A stretch of DNA of 64,000 nucleotides. It comes from Actinoalloteichus hoggarensis (lineage in GTDB: Bacteria; Actinomycetota; Actinomycetes; Mycobacteriales; Pseudonocardiaceae). Below, piece by piece: positions 8,763-16,739 of this stretch. The notes under the pieces are model-generated. The model was given only the letters and a program-made list of their open reading frames with translations. It was not told where the DNA came from and did not search any database. Position 1 is the stretch's first letter; every line of letters starts with the position of its first letter. Location: contig NZ_CP022521.1 of assembly GCF_002234535.1 (NCBI RefSeq), positions 62,001 through 126,000 of the forward strand, given 5' to 3'. Made by a program: the position numbers and the translations under genes.

Positions 8763-10215
8763 CCCCCGTGTCCTGTTTCCTGGAGCGTCCGTCGAGCTGG
8801 GCGGACCGGCGTCGATCACGATGACGCTCCCAGCGTCGGTGCAGCCGAACCGGTGGCATCTCGACACAGCGGTGCAGCATCTCCGTGGCCGCGGCCACGG
8901 CGACCAGCGACACGAGGATCGCGAGACCAGGACCGAACCGCGGCGTCATCAAACCCATGATCGGGTAGATGCAGGCGGTGTGGACCAGGTACACGCTGTA
9001 CGACCGTCTGGACATCGCCGAGATCACCGGAGCGGTCGCCAGCCTGCCGGTGCTGTTCATCACCAACACGATCAGCAAGACCAGCAGGAGCAGAGTCCGT
9101 GTGTGGGCGACCCCGGTGGTGATGTAGTCCCGCAGGAGGTCGGCGCTGAGGAACAGTCCGAAGTGCGCCAGGCCTAGACCGAGCGCGCCGAGCGGCGGAA
9201 TGCGTCGGGAGTAGGCGAGCGCGATGAGCTGACCGATGAACAGCACGGGCAGATAGCTGGTGAACATCCCGATGCGAAACGCGATGATGCCCTCATGCGC
9301 CGCGGCCCAGGACTGGGCGACCGAGACCAGCGCCGCACCCAGCAACGGCGGAAGCCAGGCCCACCGGCGTAACAACGGGATCGTGCAGGCGATGTAGGTG
9401 TAGAAGAGCAGCTGCACGACCAGAGTCCAGGTGACTCCGAGCAGGACCACCGAAGGCTGTTGGAAGTAGGTCGTCAGCATCATGTTCGCGAGGAGGTCGG
9501 CGGGGCCGCCCGCCGGATCGCCCTCCGGACTGACCAGCTCGGCCTGCACGAGGAAGTACATCGCGATGGTCACCAGCCACATCGCGGGCAGGATGCGCAC
9601 CAGCCGCCGCGCCAGGAACCGGGTCGGCGACTCACGATCGGCGACCCTCGTGATCACGATGCCGCTGATCAACAGGAACGATCCGACACCGACGAAGGAC
9701 AGGTTCAGGTTGAGATTGAGCGGGGTGGTGAGTCCGCGGTGCACGATGGTGTGACCCGGCCACAGGATCTCGTTCGAGCCGAGCCAGATCGCGAGATGCG
9801 TGTACACCACGGCGACGGCCATGAGCACGCGCAGCAGATCGAGCCCGGCGTGATAGTCCCGTCGCCGTGCCTTCTGGCGCACGGTCTCCGGCGCCGTGCG
9901 GTGCGCCGCCGCGCTCACGTCGTCGTCACGGCGCGCTTCCGACGTCCGTTCCGGCCCGGTGAACGCGGGGATCACCTCGGTGATCGCGTCATCGTCGGCG
10001 GAGTGGACGCGCGCTCGCACTCCGTCGTCCGCAGCCCTGCCACGTCCCGGCGTGCCGGGTGCCCGCGCCTGCCGCATCCGGGACGTCTGCCGCTTTCCGG
10101 GCGCCCGTGCGTCGACGATTCGGGGGATCGACTCCGTGACCGCGTCCTCGAGACGCACTTGACGTGCTCGTGCTCGACCGTCCTCGTCGTGGGCCTGTCC
10201 TGGTCGGGCCGTCAT
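8728..10215 (-). CDS. Acyltransferase-3 family membrane protein with long cytoplasmic N-terminal extension
   Basis: Integral membrane O-acyltransferase (OafA/YrhL-like), 495 residues. The first ~135 residues are charged and disordered, with two similar short motifs (DAVTESIPRIVDA, DAITEVIPAFTG). The membrane domain begins LDLLRVLMAVAVVYTHL, which carries the conserved His, and RRLVRILPAMW supplies the family Arg motif; about ten membrane segments follow. Family members transfer acetyl or other acyl groups from cytoplasmic acyl-CoA across the membrane. The ATG at 10215 has a strong GGAGGAA site. It converges with the SGNH O-acetyltransferase and may work with it. Confidence 0.88.
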   Translation of the reverse strand: MTARPGQAHDEDGRARARQVRLEDAVTESIPRIVDARAPGKRQTSRMRQARAPGTPGRGRAADDGVRARVHSADDDAITEVIPAFTGPERTSEARRDDDVSAAAHRTAPETVRQKARRRDYHAGLDLLRVLMAVAVVYTHLAIWLGSNEILWPGHTIVHRGLTTPLNLNLNLSFVGVGSFLLISGIVITRVADRESPTRFLARRLVRILPAMWLVTIAMYFLVQAELVSPEGDPAGGPADLLANMMLTTYFQQPSVVLLGVTWTLVVQLLFYTYIACTIPLLRRWAWLPPLLGAALVSVAQSWAAAHEGIIAFRIGMFTSYLPVLFIGQLIALAYSRRIPPLGALGLGLAHFGLFLSADLLRDYITTGVAHTRTLLLLVLLIVLVMNSTGRLATAPVISAMSRRSYSVYLVHTACIYPIMGLMTPRFGPGLAILVSLVAVAAATEMLHRCVEMPPVRLHRRWERHRDRRRSAQLDGRSRKQDTGVRRSGSGPARS

Positions 10216-10357
10216 GTCGGCGCTTCCTCCGGGGTTGGCGCGCCTCGCCGCAGACGAGACTTCCCACGCCTTGATGCCGGTGCGTGCCGCGGACATCGAG
10301 GTGGCGGCGGTCGCGGCGACCGCAGCCGCCCGTCCGCCGCCTGAATGATCCCGCCGA

Positions 10358-11473
10358 TCATGACCCTCCCGGCGACCGGGCTCGATCGAGGAGTCGCCGT
10401 AGACCCGTCTCGATGAATCGGTGGTAGGCGTCGGCTGCTGCCAGGTTCGCTCCGATCCCGAGTACCACGACGAGGATGACGGGCAGCGCGGTCGACGCGG
10501 TCTGGGTTGCCCAGCCGATGGTCGGGATGAACAGCAGGATCGTGTGACGCCGATCGAAGAACCACTGGAACACCCCATACGCGCCGAACCGAGGAGGATG
10601 GTTCAGCGCCAGCAGAAGCAGCAGCACGGCGAAGACCGCGCTGAGCGGGTACCACCAGTGCAGCAGCTCGCGGTACGAGTGCTCGGCCCAGGCCATCACC
10701 TGGAAGGTGGTCATGCCCAGCAGCACACCGAGCCACAGCGGAATCGTGGAGTGTCGAACCGACCAGGTGATCTGACCGATGATCACCACCGGTAGCAGGA
10801 ACGCCAGCAGGCCGAACGACCGCAACGGCCCCTCTGCTCCGACACCGACGAACACCGGCACGGCGCACAGCAGGATCTGAGTGAGAATCGCCCAGGCCGG
10901 ATGAATCCGGGCGAGTGGCCTGCACAGGATCGCCACGATGAGGAAGACCAGCACCGAGGTCAGCACGATCGCGAACGGAACCGCGTCCACCGAAGCGGTC
11001 ACCGGCGCGATGAGCAGCGCGGTCGCGACGAGGCTGCCGCCGTCCGGATCGACGTCTGCCGGAGCCGTGTAGAGCTCCCCGCCCGCCAGGAGTATCAGGA
11101 AGGCGAGGCCTGCCGTGAAGACGGCCAGCGCATAGAACATGACGAGTATGCGCATGGCGAACCGACCCAGGGGCTCCAGGTCCATCGAACGTGCCCCGAG
11201 ATAGCCCGCGATCAGCAGCAGCAGGGCGATTCCGACGAAACCGAAGTCGGCACCGATGCCCAGCGGCTCGTTCACCCACCGTCGCAGCACGACGACGAGA
11301 CCGAACGTCTCGCCCTGCCGATTCGGCCACAAGGCGACGAGGTAGCTGTACAGGACGAGGACGACGGCGACGGTGCCGAGGACGCTCAGCCCCCAGGCGT
11401 CCCGGGCCGTCGCCGTCCGGTCCGGCTGATCCGAGACGGGCCCGGTCTTCGGCTGAGTCTCCGCCGCCGTCAT
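10358..11473 (-). CDS. Acyltransferase-3-like membrane protein, catalytic His apparently absent
   Basis: A 371-residue polytopic protein with about ten membrane segments. Its layout matches the acyltransferase-3 fold: an opening helix SVLGTVAVVLVLYSYLVALW, an FVGIALLLLIAGYL segment, an RFAMRIL motif and a C-terminal AYHRFIETGL. In the opening helix a Tyr stands where the conserved His is expected (LYSY instead of LY-H), so it may be a non-catalytic relative or a flippase-like protein. It starts 4 bp after the stop of the giant glycosyltransferase gene, so the two should be co-translated, and its product probably acts on the same glycan. The family assignment is moderately sure. Confidence 0.7.
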   Translation of the reverse strand: MTAAETQPKTGPVSDQPDRTATARDAWGLSVLGTVAVVLVLYSYLVALWPNRQGETFGLVVVLRRWVNEPLGIGADFGFVGIALLLLIAGYLGARSMDLEPLGRFAMRILVMFYALAVFTAGLAFLILLAGGELYTAPADVDPDGGSLVATALLIAPVTASVDAVPFAIVLTSVLVFLIVAILCRPLARIHPAWAILTQILLCAVPVFVGVGAEGPLRSFGLLAFLLPVVIIGQITWSVRHSTIPLWLGVLLGMTTFQVMAWAEHSYRELLHWWYPLSAVFAVLLLLLALNHPPRFGAYGVFQWFFDRRHTILLFIPTIGWATQTASTALPVILVVVLGIGANLAAADAYHRFIETGLRRLLDRARSPGGS

Positions 11474-11477
11474 CGGA

Positions 11478-14400
11478 TCAGGATGCCGACGGGTCCAGCC
11501 ACAGCGTCGAGAACCCCGTGGCGCTGCCCCGCGCGTCGTCGATGATCGCCGCGTCGTCGGGCAGGATCTCGCCCGCGACGTCACGAATGCGGTAGCCCAG
11601 TTCCCGATACTCGGAGAGGACCGACTTCGGATCGTCCGTCAGCTCCTCGATCTGCTCCGGGCAGAACTCGCAGACGACATGCGGCCGATCACGAATCAGG
11701 ATGTCCCGCAGCCCCGTCAGCGCTCGATGGTCACGGCCCTGGAGATCAACCTTGATCAACGAGATCGGCGCCTCGATGACCTCGGCCTGAGAGCCCAGCG
11801 CCACGGCGGGCACCGTCACCGAATGGTTCTCCGCCCACTCGCTGACCCGGAAGTCACCACTGTTGTCCGCATCGGCGGCCAATAGCGAGAGCTTGGTGGA
11901 CGTGTCCCAGGCCGCGACCGGGAGGACGACCACACGTTCCGCCGCCGAGGGCGCGAGATTCGCGCTGATGTTGCGGCGCAGGAACTCGGCCGTCTCCGGA
12001 TTCGCCTCCACGGCGATCACCCGATGCTGTGGGTGCTGCGTGAGCAGGCGCAGCGAGTGGTAACCGACGTGCGCGCCGATGTCGAGGAACGTGCCGTCAC
12101 CCGCCAGCCGCGCTATCAGCCGGGCCTCCTCCAGCTCCCAGCTCCGGTGGTACCGAATCCATGGCAGGACGACCTCGTCCGACGGCATCAACAATGCGCC
12201 CGCATCGCATACCACGACCTCCGACCCCGGCGGGACGGAGCTGTGTCGTGCCGCGATGAGTGCGTGCAGGGCGTCGAGATCGCGCTGAGCCTGTGCCAGC
12301 TCGACGTCGAGGTGATCCGCTCTGCGATCACGCTCGGCGAACATCGTGAACGACTGCTCGCCCGCCTCGTCGACCCGCTGGTGCAGCCCGTGCAGTTCGG
12401 CGGTGTGCCCGGCCTGGACCGAGCTGAGGGAGAGCTGCTGCTCCTCGGACAGTCGGGCCTGTTCCAGGAGCCTGTTCTCGAGCTTGTGCAGCGCGTCGTC
12501 GTGACCGCGCAGCGCGGTGCCCAGCCGGCTCGCGACGGCTCTGACCTCCGACTTCACCTCCTCATCGCCGACCAGCTGCCGCTGCTGGAGGTCGGTGAGC
12601 TGAGATGAGAGGCTGTCGATCCGATCGTGGGCCGCCTGGAGGCTGCCCTCCACACCGTCGGTCACGGCACCGAGGACACGACGCTGGTGGACGTCGTAGT
12701 GATCGACCGCCCGGAGCACCGCCTTGCGCAACGCGGGTGCCAGCGGATTCCGCGAGGGCATCTCGGTGTCGGCCCGCCAGCGCAGCGCCTCCCGCGCCCG
12801 GCGCAGCGGTTCCATCGGGCCCGCCTGCTGCTCGGGAGCGGCCGGTGTCTGCTCGCCGGCGCGGCGTTCCCGCCAGGTGGCGTAGGCCCGCTCGAGCTGG
12901 TCGCGCATCCACGTCGCGGTGGTGTCGAGACTTCTGGTGGCCAGCAGATGCGCACGCGCCGCGGCCCCGCGTCTGCGGGCCTCCTCGGGGTCCTCCACGA
13001 CCTGACGCATCGCCGCCGCGGCGGCGTCCAGATCGGGATCGGCCCAGATCGCCGAGGCGTGATACGGCTCGCAGCGTTCCCCGACGGGGATCGTGGTGAA
13101 CGGAATCGGCCAGCCGGTCTCGGCGGTCATGAACTCGGTGGTGCTCGAGTAGTCCGTGGAGATCGTCGGAAGCTCCAGCATCATCGCCTCGGCGACGGTC
13201 AGCCCGAATCCTTCGCTGCGATGAAGCGAGACATAACAGTCGCTGTCGGCGTAGAGCGCCCGCAACTCCTCGACCGACAGATAGCGCTCCAGCAGGTCGA
13301 TCCGTGCATCGGCGGCTGCCAGGGAGCGCAGCCGCTCAGCTGCCTCCGGATGCAGCGCCCCGTTGATCGCCTTGATGGTGAGCCGGACGTCCTGCCGGTC
13401 GGGGAAGGCGCGTTGGAACGCCGTGACGAGGCCCCACGGGTTCTTCCGTTCTCCGACGCTGTTGAAGTCGAAGGCGAAGAGGAACCGGACGGGCTCGCCC
13501 TCCTCGTGGTCCCGACGGATCGGAGCACCGGTGTCCCGGACCGGGACGGGGATCGTGTGCACCGGGACGGGGGAGTGCCTGGCGATGGCATCACGGCAGA
13601 AGTCGCTGACGGTCCAGATCTCGTCGACCATGCTGAACGAGCCGTGCAGGGACTCCGGGAAGTCCTCCAGCTCCCACGCCCACAGACCGATGCGATACCG
13701 ATCGCGGACGGCGTCGGCATGGGTCGCGCTCACCGCCGGAATCTGATCGGCGTTGACACAGATCAGGCTGACCGGGAACCGCGGATCGCCCAGCGTCTCC
13801 GGGGCGGCCAGATCGGTACGGTTGGAGACGAGCTCGTCCTCCACCACGGCCGCGATCGGAACGTCGGCGCGCCGGATCGCGTCGTGCACGATCCTGGCCA
13901 TCTCGCCGAGGCCGAGCTCGGCCGTCAGATAGCCGAGCAGGTTGACGCCGAACCGGTCCAGCGGGGCGCTCGTCCTGGGAGAGACCGTGGGCAGTGCCCA
14001 CTCGGCGATCTGCTTCTCCTTCGTCCCGGAGTTCAGACACCAGTGTCGGTAGCCCTCGGCGTCGGCGCCCCACGGTTGTGGGAAGGCCACCTGCAGATCG
14101 GGGCGAGACTGCCAGACCGCCGTCGTCCACCGGCTGAGCCCCGCCGACGCCTGCTGCGCGTCGTCGGGCGCCGTCAGCCAGTCGCGAAACGCCTTGCCGC
14201 CGTCGACGCCGAACGCATGCGGCGGAGCGGGCGGCAACGGCCGTCGGCTGGGCGTGCCGGTGGCGCGTTCGGACTTGATCCAGCCCGCCCGGAACACCCG
14301 ACGCATGATCGGCGTGATGCGCGTCCCGTCGTCGAGGGTGTTGTAGCGGTAGGGGATCGACTCCACCGAATCTGCATAGCCTGCCGCCAGCAACGCCTGT

Positions 14401-15236
14401 CCGTACCCGTCGCAGAGCGCCCGCAGCGCCGGGTGATCGGACAGCAGAGTGCGGGGCTTGCGCGCACAGTGGAAGGTCAGCAGCCAGGGCTTCTCCGGCC
14501 GGTAACCGCTGAAGTGGAAGAACCGCAGCGGCCTTCCCGCGGCGGTGTACGCCCCGTCGGCCTCCTGCCGGATCGGCCGCTGCCACACGTTCCAGTACGC
14601 GACGTTGAGCCCCGGGTCTCGCCAGATGTGATGCGGGAACAGCGCGGGCGCCTGGTCCACCCATCGCTGATCGGTGAACAGCTGCTTCTCGGGAGCCGCG
14701 ATGGCGTCGTGTCGCAGGCGGGAGGCCCAGAAGTCCAGGAAACCCTCCGAGCCCGCGCCCACGGCGATGAAGCCGAGGTTGTAGATCCCGGTGCCCATGA
14801 TGACGGCGTCGTCGGGCTCCAGCCCGTCCTGCGGAATCGGCTCCAGGGTGTGCGGCGTCAACACGATGGAGTTCGCCGCGGCGAGCTCGACCACCTCGCC
14901 GAACGGACTGAAGACCTGGATGTCCGGATCGAGGTAGACGGCGACGTCGGCCTGCTCACGCAGTGTGCGCAGCAGGTACGGCTTGACCGCCGTCGCCAGC
15001 TCCATGACCGTGTACGAGGTGGCCATCCGCAGATAGTCGTCCTCGTCGATGCCGAACCAGTCGGGGCCGACGATGGTCGCGTGCTCGTCCTGCTCCTCAC
15101 CGGGTTCGCGGTCGATCACCGCGATGACGAAGCCGTGTTCCGGATGATGCTCGCGGAACGACCGGGCGAGCACTCTCGCGGCGGGCAGATAGTTCTTCGC
15201 GACGATGGTGCACGCCAGGGCCGTGAACTCACTCAT
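11478..15236 (-). CDS. Giant fusion: GT8-like glycosyltransferase, GT4-like glycosyltransferase, coiled coil, FkbM methyltransferase
   Basis: 1252 residues, cytoplasmic. Residues 1-300 resemble a nucleotide-sugar glycosyltransferase with a DxD motif (VYLDPDIQVF, about 100). Residues 428-780 resemble a GT-B family 4 glycosyltransferase: SEGFGLTVAEA near 680 holds the E-x7-E motif. Residues ~830-1000 are heptad-rich and Gln/Leu-rich, probably a coiled coil. Residues ~1010-1252 form an FkbM-type methyltransferase with the SAM motif FLDIGAHVGYHSL near 1050. The protein could thus add two sugars and one methyl group in a surface glycan; the product is unknown. It overlaps the upstream membrane-protein gene by 8 bp and is followed 4 bp later by an acyltransferase-like gene. 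Confidence 0.88.
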   Translation of the reverse strand: MSEFTALACTIVAKNYLPAARVLARSFREHHPEHGFVIAVIDREPGEEQDEHATIVGPDWFGIDEDDYLRMATSYTVMELATAVKPYLLRTLREQADVAVYLDPDIQVFSPFGEVVELAAANSIVLTPHTLEPIPQDGLEPDDAVIMGTGIYNLGFIAVGAGSEGFLDFWASRLRHDAIAAPEKQLFTDQRWVDQAPALFPHHIWRDPGLNVAYWNVWQRPIRQEADGAYTAAGRPLRFFHFSGYRPEKPWLLTFHCARKPRTLLSDHPALRALCDGYGQALLAAGYADSVESIPYRYNTLDDGTRITPIMRRVFRAGWIKSERATGTPSRRPLPPAPPHAFGVDGGKAFRDWLTAPDDAQQASAGLSRWTTAVWQSRPDLQVAFPQPWGADAEGYRHWCLNSGTKEKQIAEWALPTVSPRTSAPLDRFGVNLLGYLTAELGLGEMARIVHDAIRRADVPIAAVVEDELVSNRTDLAAPETLGDPRFPVSLICVNADQIPAVSATHADAVRDRYRIGLWAWELEDFPESLHGSFSMVDEIWTVSDFCRDAIARHSPVPVHTIPVPVRDTGAPIRRDHEEGEPVRFLFAFDFNSVGERKNPWGLVTAFQRAFPDRQDVRLTIKAINGALHPEAAERLRSLAAADARIDLLERYLSVEELRALYADSDCYVSLHRSEGFGLTVAEAMMLELPTISTDYSSTTEFMTAETGWPIPFTTIPVGERCEPYHASAIWADPDLDAAAAAMRQVVEDPEEARRRGAAARAHLLATRSLDTTATWMRDQLERAYATWRERRAGEQTPAAPEQQAGPMEPLRRAREALRWRADTEMPSRNPLAPALRKAVLRAVDHYDVHQRRVLGAVTDGVEGSLQAAHDRIDSLSSQLTDLQQRQLVGDEEVKSEVRAVASRLGTALRGHDDALHKLENRLLEQARLSEEQQLSLSSVQAGHTAELHGLHQRVDEAGEQSFTMFAERDRRADHLDVELAQAQRDLDALHALIAARHSSVPPGSEVVVCDAGALLMPSDEVVLPWIRYHRSWELEEARLIARLAGDGTFLDIGAHVGYHSLRLLTQHPQHRVIAVEANPETAEFLRRNISANLAPSAAERVVVLPVAAWDTSTKLSLLAADADNSGDFRVSEWAENHSVTVPAVALGSQAEVIEAPISLIKVDLQGRDHRALTGLRDILIRDRPHVVCEFCPEQIEELTDDPKSVLSEYRELGYRIRDVAGEILPDDAAIIDDARGSATGFSTLWLDPSAS

Positions 15237-16458
15237 TCGGCACCTGAGACACCATCTGCTGGTTCAAGACCTCCTGGTGCCTGTCGCCGACCGCCTGCTC
15301 GCTCGTGCCTCGGACCTGAATGCGGATCAGCAGGTCCTCGCTGACGTAGTGCGCGCGGACCATCGACTCGTCGCCCTCTCCGGCGACCAGCCACGCCTCG
15401 TTGACCCCGGGCGGACCGTCGCGGAGCTCGAGGCCGTAGTTCTCCTGCAATGTGGTGAGCTCGTCGCGCGCCGTCGTCGCCGACTCCTCGTCCGCCATCT
15501 GCACGACGAAGACCACCACGTGGGTTCCATCGTCGAAGTTCGAGACGAGTGCTCGTGCGTCGGCCGCACCGCCGGTCGTGAACGCCGCGTCCTCGCCCTC
15601 GGTGAGGGTTCGGATCTCCTGAATGCCCGGGTAGTCGACGATCTCGGCCTTGTCCAGCTCCTGCGCGCCTCCGATGTCCGCGGGCAACAACGGGTCACGC
15701 GGCTCCCGAGCCTCTTCGGACGACGGAGACGAGTCGGAGGGGTCGGCGGCGCCGGTCTGGCTGGTGTCGTCGCTCGCCTCGGTGGACTCGCCCTGACCCC
15801 AGAGCATCCAGGCACCGAACGCGATCGCGGCGAGGACGACGACGGCCACGACGACGGCCACGATCTTCGGTCCCTTGCCGCCGCCGTCGCTCTCGAAGGC
15901 CTCCGGCCCCTGCCGGATCCAGTTCTCCGAGGAGCCTGCCGCCATCGGCGGAAGATCCGACCCCGCCCACGGCGGCTGACTGTCGCCGCCGGCCCAGGGC
16001 GGCTGTGCCATACCCGGCGGCGGCGCGTTGTAGTTGCCTTGCGGGAAGCCGCCGGGCGGCGACTGCGGCGCCTGCGGTGGCGGTCCGGCGGGATAACCCT
16101 GCTGCGGATATCCCTGAGGCTGCTGCTGGCCGAGGCCGCGGACGACCTGGGTGCGGTCGGCGTCGCTCTGGCCGCCTGCCTGGCCACCCGGCTGCTGACG
16201 CCAGTCCTGCCGGACCACCTGAGTGGCATCGCTCGGAGGGGTGGCGCCGCCCTGCCGTTGATCGTTCTCTGAATTGGGGCCTATCAACTGAGTCGACTCC
16301 ATCGACGAGGGGGCCTCGTGGCCGGTGCTCTGGGGGGTGCCGGTGGTGCCTTGGCCGCCTGCCTGCAGCTGGTCGCGGCGGGCGCGATATTCCTCGGCGG
16401 AGATCCGACCTGTCGCGAGGTCCGCGTCCAGCTTCTGCGCCTCTTCCTGCCAGGTCAC
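15229..16458 (-). CDS. Single-pass membrane protein with SHOCT-like N-terminus and Pro/Gln-rich linker
   Basis: A 409-residue protein. Residues 1-35 (VTWQEEAQKLDADLATGRIS, EEYRARRDQL) resemble a short SHOCT-like helical module. A Gln/Pro/Gly-rich linker to about 195 follows, then one membrane segment (IVAVVVAVVVLAAIAFGAWML) and an extracytoplasmic domain of about 190 residues of unknown fold. The GTG at 16458 aligns with the MTWQDEL start of the paralogue just upstream. Its stop overlaps the start of the giant glycosyltransferase by 8 bp, which implies tightly coupled translation, so it may help recruit or regulate that enzyme. The role is inferred from context only. Confidence 0.75.
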   Translation of the reverse strand: MTWQEEAQKLDADLATGRISAEEYRARRDQLQAGGQGTTGTPQSTGHEAPSSMESTQLIGPNSENDQRQGGATPPSDATQVVRQDWRQQPGGQAGGQSDADRTQVVRGLGQQQPQGYPQQGYPAGPPPQAPQSPPGGFPQGNYNAPPPGMAQPPWAGGDSQPPWAGSDLPPMAAGSSENWIRQGPEAFESDGGGKGPKIVAVVVAVVVLAAIAFGAWMLWGQGESTEASDDTSQTGAADPSDSSPSSEEAREPRDPLLPADIGGAQELDKAEIVDYPGIQEIRTLTEGEDAAFTTGGAADARALVSNFDDGTHVVVFVVQMADEESATTARDELTTLQENYGLELRDGPPGVNEAWLVAGEGDESMVRAHYVSEDLLIRIQVRGTSEQAVGDRHQEVLNQQMVSQVPNE

Positions 16459-16739
16459 CCTGACACCCCCTTTCCTCACGCGTCAAGCATGCCTATTGTC
16501 CACACCCCACCAAACCCTCGATGAGGCCGCGATCGGGTGTCACCAATCTGTGATGAGTGCCCGGTTCTAGGTCACCGTCAGTGCTTCGGCGCCGGTGCCG
16601 GATCGTTGCCTCGGGTCGATCCGTGGGTTGGTTCGCACCATGTCACGTCCAGGTGCGGACCGACGTCACCGTCGAGGCGTCGAGACGACGCGGGACGCGG
16701 GCCGCGGATCGGATGCGATCAGTCCGTGCGGGGCGGCTC

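Noticed and set aside
12627-15344. A 905-codon open frame on the plus strand opposite the giant glycosyltransferase
   Set aside because: It mirrors the codon structure of the minus-strand gene; its translation is rich in Arg, Gly and Gln and has no motif. The minus-strand protein has clear enzyme domains.
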